In this document: piece after piece, positions 41,406-50,062 of the stretch
How the letters are laid out: each line of letters begins with the position of its first letter
Position numbering within the stretch: position 1 is the first letter of the stretch
Origin: JBFMDN01 sp040753915
GTDB lineage: Bacteria; Desulfobacterota; Desulfomonilia; Desulfomonilales; Desulfomonilaceae
Length of the DNA stretch: 64,000 nt
Direction of reading: 5' to 3'
Assembly: GCA_040753915.1 (NCBI GenBank)
Contig: JBFMDN010000015.1
Location: forward strand, 30,833-94,832
Made by a program: the position numbers and the translations under genes
Notes under the pieces: generated by a model
What the model was told of the DNA's origin: nothing
Database searches by the model: none
The model's input: the letters and a program-made list of their open reading frames with translations, nothing else

Positions 41406-43160
41406 ATGAGAATGTCCAAGTTGTTGATTCCGACCCTAAAGGAAGACCCGTCCGACGCTGAGGTGATAAGCCACAAACTGATGCTGAGGGCCGGTATGAT
41501 CCGGAAGCTGACTTCAGGAATCTACTCGTACCTGCCGTTAGGATATAGATCGCTGCGCAAGGTCGAGCAGATTGTCCGCGAGGAGATGGACGCCGCTGGC
41601 GCACAGGAAGTGTTTCTTCCTGCTGTGCAGCCTGCTGAGCTGTGGAAGGAGTCAGGCAGATGGAACGTATACGGTCCGGAGCTCCTCCGATTCAAGGATA
41701 GGCACAACCGAGAGTGCTGCTTCGGCCCCACTCATGAGGAGGTTGTTACGGATCTCGTCCGTCGGGACGTGCGATCCTATAAGGAGCTCCCTCTCAATTT
41801 GTACCAGATTCAAACGAAGTTCCGGGACGAGATTCGGCCGCGATTCGGTCTGATGCGCGGCCGCGAATTCATCATGAAAGATGGATACTCGTTCGATGCG
41901 ACCGAAGAAGGGGCCGAAAAATCCTATCGGGCGATGTGGGAGGCATATTCAAGGATCTTCTCTCGGTGCGGATTGAGGTTCCGTGCCGTAGAAGCGGATT
42001 CAGGGCCCATTGGGGGCAGCTTCTCTCACGAGTTTATGGTCCTTGCCGATACGGGGGAAGACACTGTCGTATCGTGCGACACATGCGATTATGCTGCCAA
42101 TCTCGAGAAAGCGGAAATACGCCAGCCGGCGGTGGCACCACCCGCTGGCCCGGGCTCCAAGAAACGGGTCACGACTCCAGGAATGAGCACCATTGAGCAA
42201 GTTTCGGAGTTCCTCGGAGTGAAGGCGCGCGACCTCATCAAGACATTGATCCTCCGAACAGAGAGGGGACCTGTGGCAGTGTTGATCCGTGGGGACCACG
42301 ATCTCAACGAAATAAAGATTAAGAACATGCTCAATGTGACGGAGATAGAACTGGCGGACCAGAGAACTATTGAGGACGTGACCGGGGGACCGACGGGATT
42401 TTCCGGACCCATTGGCCTGAAGAATGTCCAGGTCCTTGCGGACAATGCAATCTTGGGCATGACCTCAGCGGTGGTAGGGGGAAACGAGCAAGATGTTCAT
42501 GTTGTGGACGTGAATCCTCAAACTGATTTTCACGTGGACGTGTACGGAGATCTTCGTTCGGCTCAGGAGGGGGACCTGTGTCCCCGTTGTCAGGGAAGGC
42601 TCAGCTTCACAAAAGGCATCGAGGTGGGCCACGTATTCAAGCTGGGTGATAAGTACTCACGGGCCATGAATGCGACGTTCCTCGATGCTCAGGGTGAGGA
42701 TCGTCCCATGATCATGGGCTGTTACGGTATCGGTGTGAGCCGTACGGTAGCCGCTGCGATTGAGCAGAACCATGATCAGGACGGCATTATCTTTCCGCCT
42801 GCCATAGCCCCGTTTACCGTCATCGTCACGCCGGTGGGAGCCAAAGCCCAAGAGATCGAAGATACCGCCGAGCTGATTTACCGAGAACTGTGGGAACACG
42901 GAATTGACGCTCTGTTGGATGATAGGGATGAGCGACCGGGGGTGAAATTCAAGGATGCCGATCTCATGGGAATACCGTTCCGGGTGACTGTGGGAAAAAA
43001 GACCCTGTCTCAGGGAAAGGTAGAGCTGAGAGACAGGCAGACGAAAGCAGTGGAATTGATCGATGTGGCGGGGGTATTGCAGGAGGTAAAGAGCCGCTCC
43101 GCGGGGTGGCAACCCCTTCCGAGGAATCGCACCTGCGGGGGAACGCTCCCCCGGGAATGA
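41406..43160 (+). CDS. proS: Prolyl-tRNA synthetase
   Basis: Charges tRNA-Pro. 584 aa bacterial-type enzyme: class II motif 1 GIYSYLPLGYRSLRK, motif 2 FRDEIRPRFGLMRGREFIMKD, the YbaK-like editing insertion (about residues 230-390) and motif 3 GCYGIGVSRTVAA, then the anticodon-binding domain. The C-terminal ~20 residues after LQEVKSRSAG are non-conserved. GAGG ribosome site; ATG 41406 or 41412. Confidence 0.97.
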   Translation: MRMSKLLIPTLKEDPSDAEVISHKLMLRAGMIRKLTSGIYSYLPLGYRSLRKVEQIVREEMDAAGAQEVFLPAVQPAELWKESGRWNVYGPELLRFKDRHNRECCFGPTHEEVVTDLVRRDVRSYKELPLNLYQIQTKFRDEIRPRFGLMRGREFIMKDGYSFDATEEGAEKSYRAMWEAYSRIFSRCGLRFRAVEADSGPIGGSFSHEFMVLADTGEDTVVSCDTCDYAANLEKAEIRQPAVAPPAGPGSKKRVTTPGMSTIEQVSEFLGVKARDLIKTLILRTERGPVAVLIRGDHDLNEIKIKNMLNVTEIELADQRTIEDVTGGPTGFSGPIGLKNVQVLADNAILGMTSAVVGGNEQDVHVVDVNPQTDFHVDVYGDLRSAQEGDLCPRCQGRLSFTKGIEVGHVFKLGDKYSRAMNATFLDAQGEDRPMIMGCYGIGVSRTVAAAIEQNHDQDGIIFPPAIAPFTVIVTPVGAKAQEIEDTAELIYRELWEHGIDALLDDRDERPGVKFKDADLMGIPFRVTVGKKTLSQGKVELRDRQTKAVELIDVAGVLQEVKSRSAGWQPLPRNRTCGGTLPRE

Positions 43161-43213
43161 GCCAGCCCGCACGGTCCGATCTGAGAAGATTGGTGAGACC
43201 TCAGAGGTAAAAG

Positions 43214-43528
43214 TTATTGGCCATAATAGTACATATAGGGGTTGCCCGAAAAGCCTCTTCGCTGGTAGCCTTGATAGGCCGGATATCCTCCCATGTACCC
43301 ATAGCCACCATACCCGTAGTAGTCCGCTGCGCCGTATCCGTATCCACCGTATGGATACCGATAACCATAGGGATTGTAGTAGTTCGGCGGCTCCGGGGTA
43401 GGGGCCCACGGCGTGGGGTAATCGCTCAAAGGGGCCGACCACTTGATCGGATCCGCGATCGAGAGGGTTCCGGCAAGGATCAGCACGCAAACAGCGACGG
43501 CAGTCATTACTATGGCCTGTCGTTGCAT
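43214..43528 (-). CDS. Tyr/Gly-rich exported protein
   Basis: 104 aa. A signal peptide (IVMTAVAVCVLILAGTLSIAD) leads to a low-complexity region of Tyr, Gly and Pro: YGYRYPYGGYGYGAADYYG and further YG repeats up to the end (MYYYGQ). It resembles sticky or coat-forming peptides rather than an enzyme. Ribosome site GGGGAG. Function unknown. Confidence 0.68.
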   Translation of the reverse strand: MQRQAIVMTAVAVCVLILAGTLSIADPIKWSAPLSDYPTPWAPTPEPPNYYNPYGYRYPYGGYGYGAADYYGYGGYGYMGGYPAYQGYQRRGFSGNPYMYYYGQ

Positions 43529-43689
43529 CGATATTCTCCCCGTTTCAATGAATGCCAGACGCGTCCGACTCAGCGCGGCAAATCAATATCCTTACCATAC
43601 CCTGTGATCGTTCGACTTGCAACAGGAACCCGTGATCGAGGTACAGCACAGCGACGAGAGGTGATAGCGGAACCGGGCAAGGTGACCTT

Positions 43690-45918
43690 ATGAGCCGTTC
43701 GTCAAAACGCAGGAAGCAGCCGGACAGAAAACGAACCACCCCACCTGCGGCCAAACACCCCGATTCGTTGCCACGAAGAGTACCACGATCACGGTCAGTG
43801 GTCAAAGACATGGCGCTCGGTCTGGTCGTGTGCGTCTGTTTTTTTGTCATCCTCGAGGCGGGTCTCCGCGTCGCAGGTGTCGGCAGCAAGGATCCGACTC
43901 ATGACCCGTTCGTGGGCTTCTCAGCGGTAAAGCCCCTCTTCGTGGTACGGGACGGGATCGCTTCTACCAGCCCCGCCAGGCTTCAGTACTTCAATGCGGT
44001 GAGCTTTGCCGCAACCAAGCCCCAGAACACTGTGCGCGTATTCTCGTTTGGAGGTTCTACCACCTATGGCAGACCGTTTGACGGCAGGACGTCTTTTTCT
44101 CGCTGGATGCAGGACCTTCTTTCTGCCGGTGACCCGTCTCGCAAGTATGAGGTGATAAATGCTGGCGGAATAAGCTATGCGTCATACAGGATCGTCCCGC
44201 TCATTAAGGAGGCCCTCTCTTACTCCCCCGATCTCATCGTCGTGTACACCGGCCACAACGAATTTCTCGAGCGCAGGACCTATGCGAGCTTGTTTCAACA
44301 GGGGGGCACATTGATACGCGTCCGGTCCTTCGTGGAGGACCTGCGTCTTTATCAGGTGCTGAGGAGTATCCTGGCACTTATCGTGCCGAGTCTGGAAGGG
44401 AACGGGGGCAGCACGGAGTCGTTATCGTCCCGCGCTGGTGGCACGTCCGGCAGCACTGCCAAGACTGTTCTGAAGGACGAGGTGACAGCGATCCTTGATC
44501 GGAGTGCGGGCCTTGACCTGTACCACCGGGATGAGGAGCTTTCGAGTGCCGTTGCGGACCATTTCTCTCACAATATCAAGGCCATGATAGATCTATGTCG
44601 AAATGCGGGGGTGCCTATCCTGTTCGTCGCTCCCGCTTCGAACGTGAGGGACTTTTCTCCCTTCAAGTCTGAGCACGACAACAGCTTTACTTCACAAGCT
44701 AAGATGGACTACGACGCAGCTCTCGAGAGAGCGCAGCGCCTGATAAAGGATGGACGTGGCGACAAGGCGCTCGATATCTTGGAGGGCTTGGAAGAGAGAG
44801 ACCCGCTTTTCGCCGAGACGCATTTCTGGAAAGGTCAGGCGCTGTTGGCAGCGGGCAGGAACGAAGATGCCAAAGATGCATTTTTGCGAGCGCGAGATTT
44901 GGATGTCTGCCCGTTGCGTTGCACCACGGCCTTGGAAAAGAGAATAGAACAGATTACTTCTCGCGAGGGCGTGCCCCTTGTCCAGTTCAGAGCCCGTCTC
45001 GAAGAGATCGCTGCCACATCCGGCGCGAGGGCAGGAGCACCGGGAAACGAGAGCTTCTTGGATCATGTCCATCCCACGATTGAGCGCCACCAACTACTGG
45101 CGGAGATGATTGTGGCGCGGATGCGAGAGAAGGGTTTCTTTGCTCCGCAGAGAGACCTTACCGAGAGGGAACGGCACGCCCTGTACGAACAGGGGATGAA
45201 GTCCCTGGACCGAGAGTTCTTCGCGACCAAGGACCTCAATCTGGCCAAAGTGCTGAGGTGGGCAGGGAAAAAACAGGAATCGCGGGAGGCACTCCGCCGC
45301 GCATCCGCAATTCTCGAAGGAAATCCGGAAATCCACAAGATGATGGGCGGGTTCCTTCTGGAAGAGAAGCAATACCTTGAAGCGATAGCCGAGTATAGGA
45401 AAGCTGTTGAGCTCTCGGGCAACGATCCCAGAATGGAGTTTTCTCTGGCTGCAGCGTACTATAAGGCCGGGAGGAAGAAGGAAGCTCTGGCGCTTTACGA
45501 GAAACTCTTTGCGGATAATCCCGGGAACGAGGACGTGAGCGCCGATCTTGCTACCCTTCTTCTTGAGTACGGTGAGGTGGGCAGGGCATTGGAGATTCTC
45601 CAGGAGAGCCTGAAAAATACTCCTGGCGCTGAGAGCCTGTTCGCTCCGTACGCCCTGGCCTTGGCCATGTCAGGCAGACCCGGTGACGGAATCCCGTGGA
45701 TGCTGCGCGCAGTGGTGGCTGAGCCAGGGAATCCTAAATATTTCTATAACCTGGCAGGGATGTACGCTTTGAGTGGAAAGAAAAAAGAGGCCTTGGAAGC
45801 ACTGAACAAGGCGGTAGACAAAGGGTATTCTCGACAGGACAGCCTAACAGCGGATCCGGTATTTGAGTCCATACGTAACCATCCCCAGTTCCTGCGGATT
45901 CTGGAGAGAATTCGATAG
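43690..45918 (+). CDS. SGNH-hydrolase-like membrane protein with C-terminal TPR repeats
   Basis: 742 aa. A basic N-terminus and one membrane helix (MALGLVVCVCFFVILEAGL) anchor a periplasmic SGNH fold: block I FSFGGSTTYG, block II NAGG, block III TGHNEFLE and block V DHVHPT keep the Ser, Gly, Asn and Asp/His residues. A TPR-like segment (ERAQRLIKDGRGDKALDILE) sits inside the hydrolase, between blocks III and V, and five or more TPRs follow it from about residue 500. The enzyme type fits O-acetyl esterase/transferase work on surface glycans. The start ATG follows AAGGTGA. Confidence 0.82.
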   Translation: MSRSSKRRKQPDRKRTTPPAAKHPDSLPRRVPRSRSVVKDMALGLVVCVCFFVILEAGLRVAGVGSKDPTHDPFVGFSAVKPLFVVRDGIASTSPARLQYFNAVSFAATKPQNTVRVFSFGGSTTYGRPFDGRTSFSRWMQDLLSAGDPSRKYEVINAGGISYASYRIVPLIKEALSYSPDLIVVYTGHNEFLERRTYASLFQQGGTLIRVRSFVEDLRLYQVLRSILALIVPSLEGNGGSTESLSSRAGGTSGSTAKTVLKDEVTAILDRSAGLDLYHRDEELSSAVADHFSHNIKAMIDLCRNAGVPILFVAPASNVRDFSPFKSEHDNSFTSQAKMDYDAALERAQRLIKDGRGDKALDILEGLEERDPLFAETHFWKGQALLAAGRNEDAKDAFLRARDLDVCPLRCTTALEKRIEQITSREGVPLVQFRARLEEIAATSGARAGAPGNESFLDHVHPTIERHQLLAEMIVARMREKGFFAPQRDLTERERHALYEQGMKSLDREFFATKDLNLAKVLRWAGKKQESREALRRASAILEGNPEIHKMMGGFLLEEKQYLEAIAEYRKAVELSGNDPRMEFSLAAAYYKAGRKKEALALYEKLFADNPGNEDVSADLATLLLEYGEVGRALEILQESLKNTPGAESLFAPYALALAMSGRPGDGIPWMLRAVVAEPGNPKYFYNLAGMYALSGKKKEALEALNKAVDKGYSRQDSLTADPVFESIRNHPQFLRILERIR

Positions 45919-46042
45919 AGTAAGAGCGATCCCCCAGAAATAGGCACGCGAAGCCCCCTCGATGTACCAAGGAAGGGGATCTCTTCCCCCAGGGTTCCCC
46001 GGGATTGGTGGTGTCTCGTCCGAGCTTGCCCCTGGAAAGAAG

Positions 46043-46072
46043 TTGATCATGAAGGGTAAGCTGTGGTATTGT
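46043..46072 (+). promoter_or_regulatory. Promoter of nfnAB
   Basis: TTGATC (46043-46048), 18-base spacer, TATTGT (46067-46072), 94 bases before the start codon. Confidence 0.5.
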
Positions 46073-46165
46073 TATGTTTTGTGTTTTTCTTGGATAATCC
46101 CGCACTCCAAGCGACAGTATCTTCAGAAATCCGTCAGCTCGTAGGAAGCCGAGGAGGTTTAGTGC

Positions 46166-47026
46166 ATGTTTGAAATATTGGAGAAAGAGCGGATCGGTCC
46201 CGGCGTTAACCGGGCAGTCATATTCGCCCCCGATATCGCGAGGGTCCATCACCCAGGGCAATTCATCATCTTGCGAACTCACGAGGATGGGGAACGAATT
46301 CCGCTCACCGTGGCAGACAAAGATGTCGAGAAAGGGACCATTACGCTCGTGTGGCAAGAGGTGGGGGTCACCACCTATTTCATGGGGACCATGTGCCCGG
46401 GAGAGAAGCTGCAAGACATGTGTGGTCCCCTCGGAAAGCCGACCCATATCGAGAAGTTCGGTACGGTCGTGTCCGTTGGAGGTGGCATCGGCGTGGCTCC
46501 TCTTTTCCCCATCACCAAGGGGATGCACGATGCCGGCAACCATGTGATCACCATTATCGGCGCCCGTACCCAAGGGTTGCTGATCATGACTGAAGAGATG
46601 AGAAGCGTGAGCGACGAGCTCCTCATTGCAACGGACGACGGCTCGTACGGAATTCACGGATTCGTCACCCAGGTGCTCCAAAAACTTATAGACGAGGGCA
46701 GAAAGATAGATCTTTGTGTCGCTATTGGGCCTGTTCCCATGATGAAAGCTGTGGTGAACGTTACCAAGAAGGCCAACCTGCCCACCGTTGTCAGCCTGAA
46801 TCCCATCATGGTAGACGGTACCGGTATGTGTGGCGCATGCCGTGTGGAAGTCGGCGGGAAGACCATGTTTGGGTGTGTAGACGGGCCGGAGTTCAACGGA
46901 TTCGACGTGGATTTTGATCTCCTGACCAAGAGACTGGCCATGTACAAAGGTCCCGAGCTCATAGCGCTCAACAGGTTCCGAGAATCACCGAGAGGGTGTC
47001 AATGTAATATACCGGAGGGCATGTGA
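46166..47026 (+). CDS. nfnA: NfnA/SudB-type FAD-NAD(H) subunit of ferredoxin-dependent transhydrogenase
   Basis: 286 aa. Ferredoxin-reductase fold: FAD-binding RIPLTVADKD, NAD-binding VGGGIGVAPLFPITKGM, and a C-terminal [2Fe-2S] site in GTGMCGACRVEVGGKTMFGC as in PyrK-like proteins. Together with the next gene it forms the Nfn complex, which couples reduction of NADP+ by NADH to that by reduced ferredoxin (flavin-based bifurcation). Strong GAGGAGG ribosome site. Start of the next gene overlaps its stop. Confidence 0.9.
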   Translation: MFEILEKERIGPGVNRAVIFAPDIARVHHPGQFIILRTHEDGERIPLTVADKDVEKGTITLVWQEVGVTTYFMGTMCPGEKLQDMCGPLGKPTHIEKFGTVVSVGGGIGVAPLFPITKGMHDAGNHVITIIGARTQGLLIMTEEMRSVSDELLIATDDGSYGIHGFVTQVLQKLIDEGRKIDLCVAIGPVPMMKAVVNVTKKANLPTVVSLNPIMVDGTGMCGACRVEVGGKTMFGCVDGPEFNGFDVDFDLLTKRLAMYKGPELIALNRFRESPRGCQCNIPEGM

Positions 47027-48468
47027 TGAGTGATCAGGAAAAAGATGTCCAACAGCCGGCAAAGCCCAAGAAACCCAAGATTCCCAGACAGAAGATGCCG
47101 GAACAGGACCCCATTGAACGAGCTCACAACTTCTATGAAGTCGCGTTGGGATATGATAATGATTTGGCCCTCCTGGAAGCCAGCCGCTGTCTTAGGTGCA
47201 AGAAACCCTATTGCATGGCCGGATGTCCGGTTGAGGTTGACATTCCGGATTTTATCGAGATGATCAAGCAGGGAGATCTCATCGGCGCAGCCTGGAAAGT
47301 GAAGGAGAAAAACAGCCTTCCGAGGATCGCTGGTCGGGTTTGCCCTCAGGAAAGCCAGTGCGAGGCCAAGTGTGTCCTGAACAAGGGAGGGAAAGGCGAG
47401 CCCTGCGCCATCGGTCGTCTTGAACGATTTGTTGCTGACTGGGCCGCTGTGCACGGCGAAGGCAAAATGCCGGAGCTTCCCAAACCCACTGGCCTCAAGG
47501 TTGCTGTTGTGGGATCAGGACCGGCTGGTCTAACGCTGGCAGGCGCCTTGATCAAGAAGGGAATAGCGGTCGAGGTCCTCGAAGCTCTGCACGAGCTCGG
47601 AGGGGTGCTCGTGTACGGAATTCCGGAGTTCCGCTTGCCCAAGGCGATCGTTCGGGACGAGGTGGACGAGTTGCGCAAAATGGGCGTGGTGTTCCGTACC
47701 AACTGGGTAGTGGGACGAATCGAAACTGTGGACGATCTTCTGGAAAAGAGGAAGTTCGACGGCGTGTTCATTGGAACTGGCGCCGGAGCGCCTCTCTTCC
47801 TGAAAATCCCCGGGGAGAATCTCAATGGTGTTTATTCGGCCAATGAGTTTCTTACCAGGGCAAACCTCATGAAGGCCTACAAATTCCCCGAATCCGACAC
47901 GCCTGTCGCAAAGGGACGACGAGTCGTGGTGTTCGGGGGAGGCAACGTGGCGATGGATGCCGCGAGAACAGCTCTGCGCCTTGGCGCAGAGGAAGTCACC
48001 ATTGTGTACCGGCGGACCATGGAGGAGCTCCCGGCTAGGGCGGAAGAGGTCCATCACGCTGTCGAGGAAGGGATCAAGTTCAAGCTCCTGTCCGCTCCCC
48101 TGGAAATTCTTGGCAATGAAACCGGATGGGCCGTCGGCATCAGGTGCCAGCAAATGACCCTCGGAGAGCCCGACCAGTCGGGGAGAAGGCGGCCCGTCCC
48201 CGTTCCCGGTCAGACGTTCGAGATTGAGTGTGATACCGCGATCGTGGCCATCGGCAACGCGGCCAACCCCCTCGTTCCAACAACCACGAAGAACTTGGAA
48301 ACCAACAAGTGGGGCAATATCGTTGCCGATCTCGAGACCGGAAAGACCGCAAAGGATCGGGTCTGGGCAGGCGGGGATATTGTAACCGGCGCTGCGACAG
48401 TCATCCTGGCCATGGGCGCCGGGCGTAAGGCAGCGCTCTCCATGCTCGACACTTTCGGCATAAGCTGA
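47026..48468 (+). CDS. nfnB: NfnB/SudA-type FAD-[4Fe-4S] subunit (GltD-like)
   Basis: 480 aa. The N-terminal cysteine region CLRCKKPYCMAGCPVEVDIP plus ARIAGRVCPQ-like CPQESQCEAKC binds [4Fe-4S] clusters; two dinucleotide folds follow (VAVVGSGPAGLTLAGAL and VVVFGGGNVAMDAARTALRLG), ending with the ATVILAMGAGRKAA FAD site. As in GltD-family reductases. In the Nfn complex this subunit houses the bifurcating FAD and reduces NADP+. ATG 47026 overlaps the nfnA stop (GTG 47023 is an alternative). Confidence 0.92.
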   Translation: MSDQEKDVQQPAKPKKPKIPRQKMPEQDPIERAHNFYEVALGYDNDLALLEASRCLRCKKPYCMAGCPVEVDIPDFIEMIKQGDLIGAAWKVKEKNSLPRIAGRVCPQESQCEAKCVLNKGGKGEPCAIGRLERFVADWAAVHGEGKMPELPKPTGLKVAVVGSGPAGLTLAGALIKKGIAVEVLEALHELGGVLVYGIPEFRLPKAIVRDEVDELRKMGVVFRTNWVVGRIETVDDLLEKRKFDGVFIGTGAGAPLFLKIPGENLNGVYSANEFLTRANLMKAYKFPESDTPVAKGRRVVVFGGGNVAMDAARTALRLGAEEVTIVYRRTMEELPARAEEVHHAVEEGIKFKLLSAPLEILGNETGWAVGIRCQQMTLGEPDQSGRRRPVPVPGQTFEIECDTAIVAIGNAANPLVPTTTKNLETNKWGNIVADLETGKTAKDRVWAGGDIVTGAATVILAMGAGRKAALSMLDTFGIS

Positions 48469-48558
48469 CACAGATGATACCCGAGTGGCTGTCCTCCCGA
48501 GCGATCGGGAAGGCAGCCTTCGGTTTTCAAGTGGGTTCTTGTGCAAGGATTTCCTCGT

Positions 48559-48879
48559 GTGTTTATCCGTACTCCCATTCGCATTGCGTTGCTCGCTCTA
48601 TTGCTGCTGGGACTGGGATCTGCCGGCAACTGTGAGGCTGCCCCGATCCAAAAAATTCAGGGTGTGATCGTAGACGTGGGAGAGGGATACCTGTGGCTCA
48701 AGCCAGATGACGGCTCCGAATCACGAAAGTTCATTCTCCGCTGGAAGGCACAGTTCATCCCGCCCAAACTGCCCCTTGAGGGAGATCGAGTACTCTTGCT
48801 GTACAAAGACAAGGCCGAAGGTGCCATCGTGTACGGAGTGAAATACCTGGGATCGGCTCATGGGACCCAAAACCAGTAG
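48559..48879 (+). CDS. Exported single-copy version of the FIP-RRP beta domain
   Basis: About 106 aa. Signal peptide (IRIALLALLLLGLGSAGNCEA) then one domain beginning IQKIQGVIVDVGEGYLWLKP with KAQFIPPKLPLEGDRVLLLY, which matches both domain copies of the protein at 37314. GTG 48559 has AAGGA 9 bases upstream; GTG 48541 is also in frame. Downstream of nfnB by 90 bases; relation unclear. Confidence 0.65.
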   Translation: MFIRTPIRIALLALLLLGLGSAGNCEAAPIQKIQGVIVDVGEGYLWLKPDDGSESRKFILRWKAQFIPPKLPLEGDRVLLLYKDKAEGAIVYGVKYLGSAHGTQNQ

Positions 48880-48917
48880 CTTAGTACACCGTTTCATAAA
48901 TATGGTCGCGTACTTGC
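48880..48917 (-). repeat. Dispersed intergenic repeat, copy 1 (inverted)
   Basis: On the minus strand it reads GTACGCGACCATATTTATGA, then GAAACGG-type and ACTAAG. 27 of 34 positions match the copy at 63383. Confidence 0.6.
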
Positions 48918-48980
48918 TTCAGCCCTGTTCAGGATTGAAACAGGCTGTGAACCGGCCCTTCCTAAAGGAAGCAGTTTCCC

Positions 48981-49016
48981 AAATACGTAACCGTACTTAT
49001 GAAATCCTGCACTTGG
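48981..49016 (+). repeat. Dispersed intergenic repeat, copy 2
   Basis: ATACGTAACCGTACTTATGA then AATCCTGCACTTGG. It lies opposite copy 1, forming an inverted pair around a 63-base centre. Confidence 0.6.
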
Positions 49017-49075
49017 TGAAGCTAGCTCTACCGGTCTTGTGTCATCGTTCTCCCCGGCAGGGCTAGGAGCTCAAG

Positions 49076-49381
49076 ATGGACTTCTCAATAGTTCTCAAGT
49101 CCGGGTTCATGGGATTCGCTCTCGCGGTAGGCATCCTCATGCTCGTGTTCTACCTCTGTGGCGTGGTGCTGACGGTGGCACGAAGATATTTCGTGCGGGT
49201 CTTCACCTTGGCAGCAGTTGCCTCTTTTGTTGGGGTGTACGCGTTTCTCCACTACAAGATCCGGGTGAGTCCAGTGCCTCAGCCGGAGCTGTTCCTGGTG
49301 GGGTGCATAGGGGGCTGGCTTGCGGGAATTTTCTTCGGATTGGTGAACCTGAGGAGGTTCCTCACTAGTACACTGAAATAG
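49076..49381 (+). CDS. Small three-helix membrane protein
   Basis: 101 aa with three hydrophobic helices: FMGFALAVGILMLVFYLCGV, VFTLAAVASFVGVYAFL and LFLVGCIGGWLAGIFFGLV. AGGAG ribosome site. No family recognised. Flanked on both sides by copies of the dispersed repeat, which is odd for so small a gene. Confidence 0.68.
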   Translation: MDFSIVLKSGFMGFALAVGILMLVFYLCGVVLTVARRYFVRVFTLAAVASFVGVYAFLHYKIRVSPVPQPELFLVGCIGGWLAGIFFGLVNLRRFLTSTLK

Positions 49382-49411
49382 CGACTCACTGCCCCTTTTT
49401 CTGAAGTGGCA

Positions 49412-49447
49412 GAATACGCAACCGTACTTGCGAAGTGGCGGACTTAC
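49412..49447 (+). repeat. Dispersed intergenic repeat, copy 3
   Basis: AATACGCAACCGTACTTGCG then AAGTGGCGGACTTAC; 23 of 34 positions match the copy at 63383. Confidence 0.55.
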
Positions 49448-49463
49448 TCCCGGCGCCCATCGC

Positions 49464-49985
49464 TTACTCCAACACATAGATGGCTTCGAGATTTCGGAAG
49501 CATTCATCGCAATCCAGTCCGTATCCGACCACAAAGCCATTTTCAATGGTAAAGCCGCAGTAGTCCAGATTGACGTGTCTCTCTCGCCGTCCTCTCTTGT
49601 CGATCATGGCAACAGTTTTCACGGAGCGGGGTCCTTTACTTTGTATGGACTCGCAGTAGTGGTGGAGAGTTAGGCCTGTGTCAACGATGTCGTCCACGAT
49701 GATAACATCCCGGCCTTCCACGGGAATTTTGATGTCCATGGTGACAACGAGTTGGCCGCTGGATTCCGTCGAGCTGCCATAGGAAGATACGCGCGCGAAA
49801 TCAATTTGACAGGGCTTCTCAAGAGAGCGAGCCAGGTCGGCTAGGAACACGAAGGCTCCTTTGAGCAAGCCGACAAGCAGGACGTTGCCTTCAGGATAGT
49901 CCTGGGAAATCTGTTTTCCTAGCTCTTTTACTCTCGCCGAAATTTCGTCGGCACTGAAGAGCAGACGTTTCTTTGCTTCGAGCAT
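49464..49985 (-). CDS. hpt: Hypoxanthine phosphoribosyltransferase
   Basis: Purine salvage: hypoxanthine or guanine + PRPP to IMP/GMP. 173 aa. PRPP loop VIIVDDIVDTGLTLHHY, first conserved VGLLKGAFVFLADLAR, and the base-binding DYCGFTIENGFVVGYGLD are intact. ATG 49985 has AGGAGA upstream; readings further upstream run into tsaD. It is the last gene of the pspA-AAA-tsaD-hpt run. Confidence 0.95.
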   Translation of the reverse strand: MLEAKKRLLFSADEISARVKELGKQISQDYPEGNVLLVGLLKGAFVFLADLARSLEKPCQIDFARVSSYGSSTESSGQLVVTMDIKIPVEGRDVIIVDDIVDTGLTLHHYCESIQSKGPRSVKTVAMIDKRGRRERHVNLDYCGFTIENGFVVGYGLDCDECFRNLEAIYVLE

Positions 49986-50062
49986 CGTACATTCTCCTGA
50001 AGACGGCCGCTTGCCCTCGTCGGCCTTAACGGGATAGGAGCAGAAATCCGTGGGGGAGGGCC

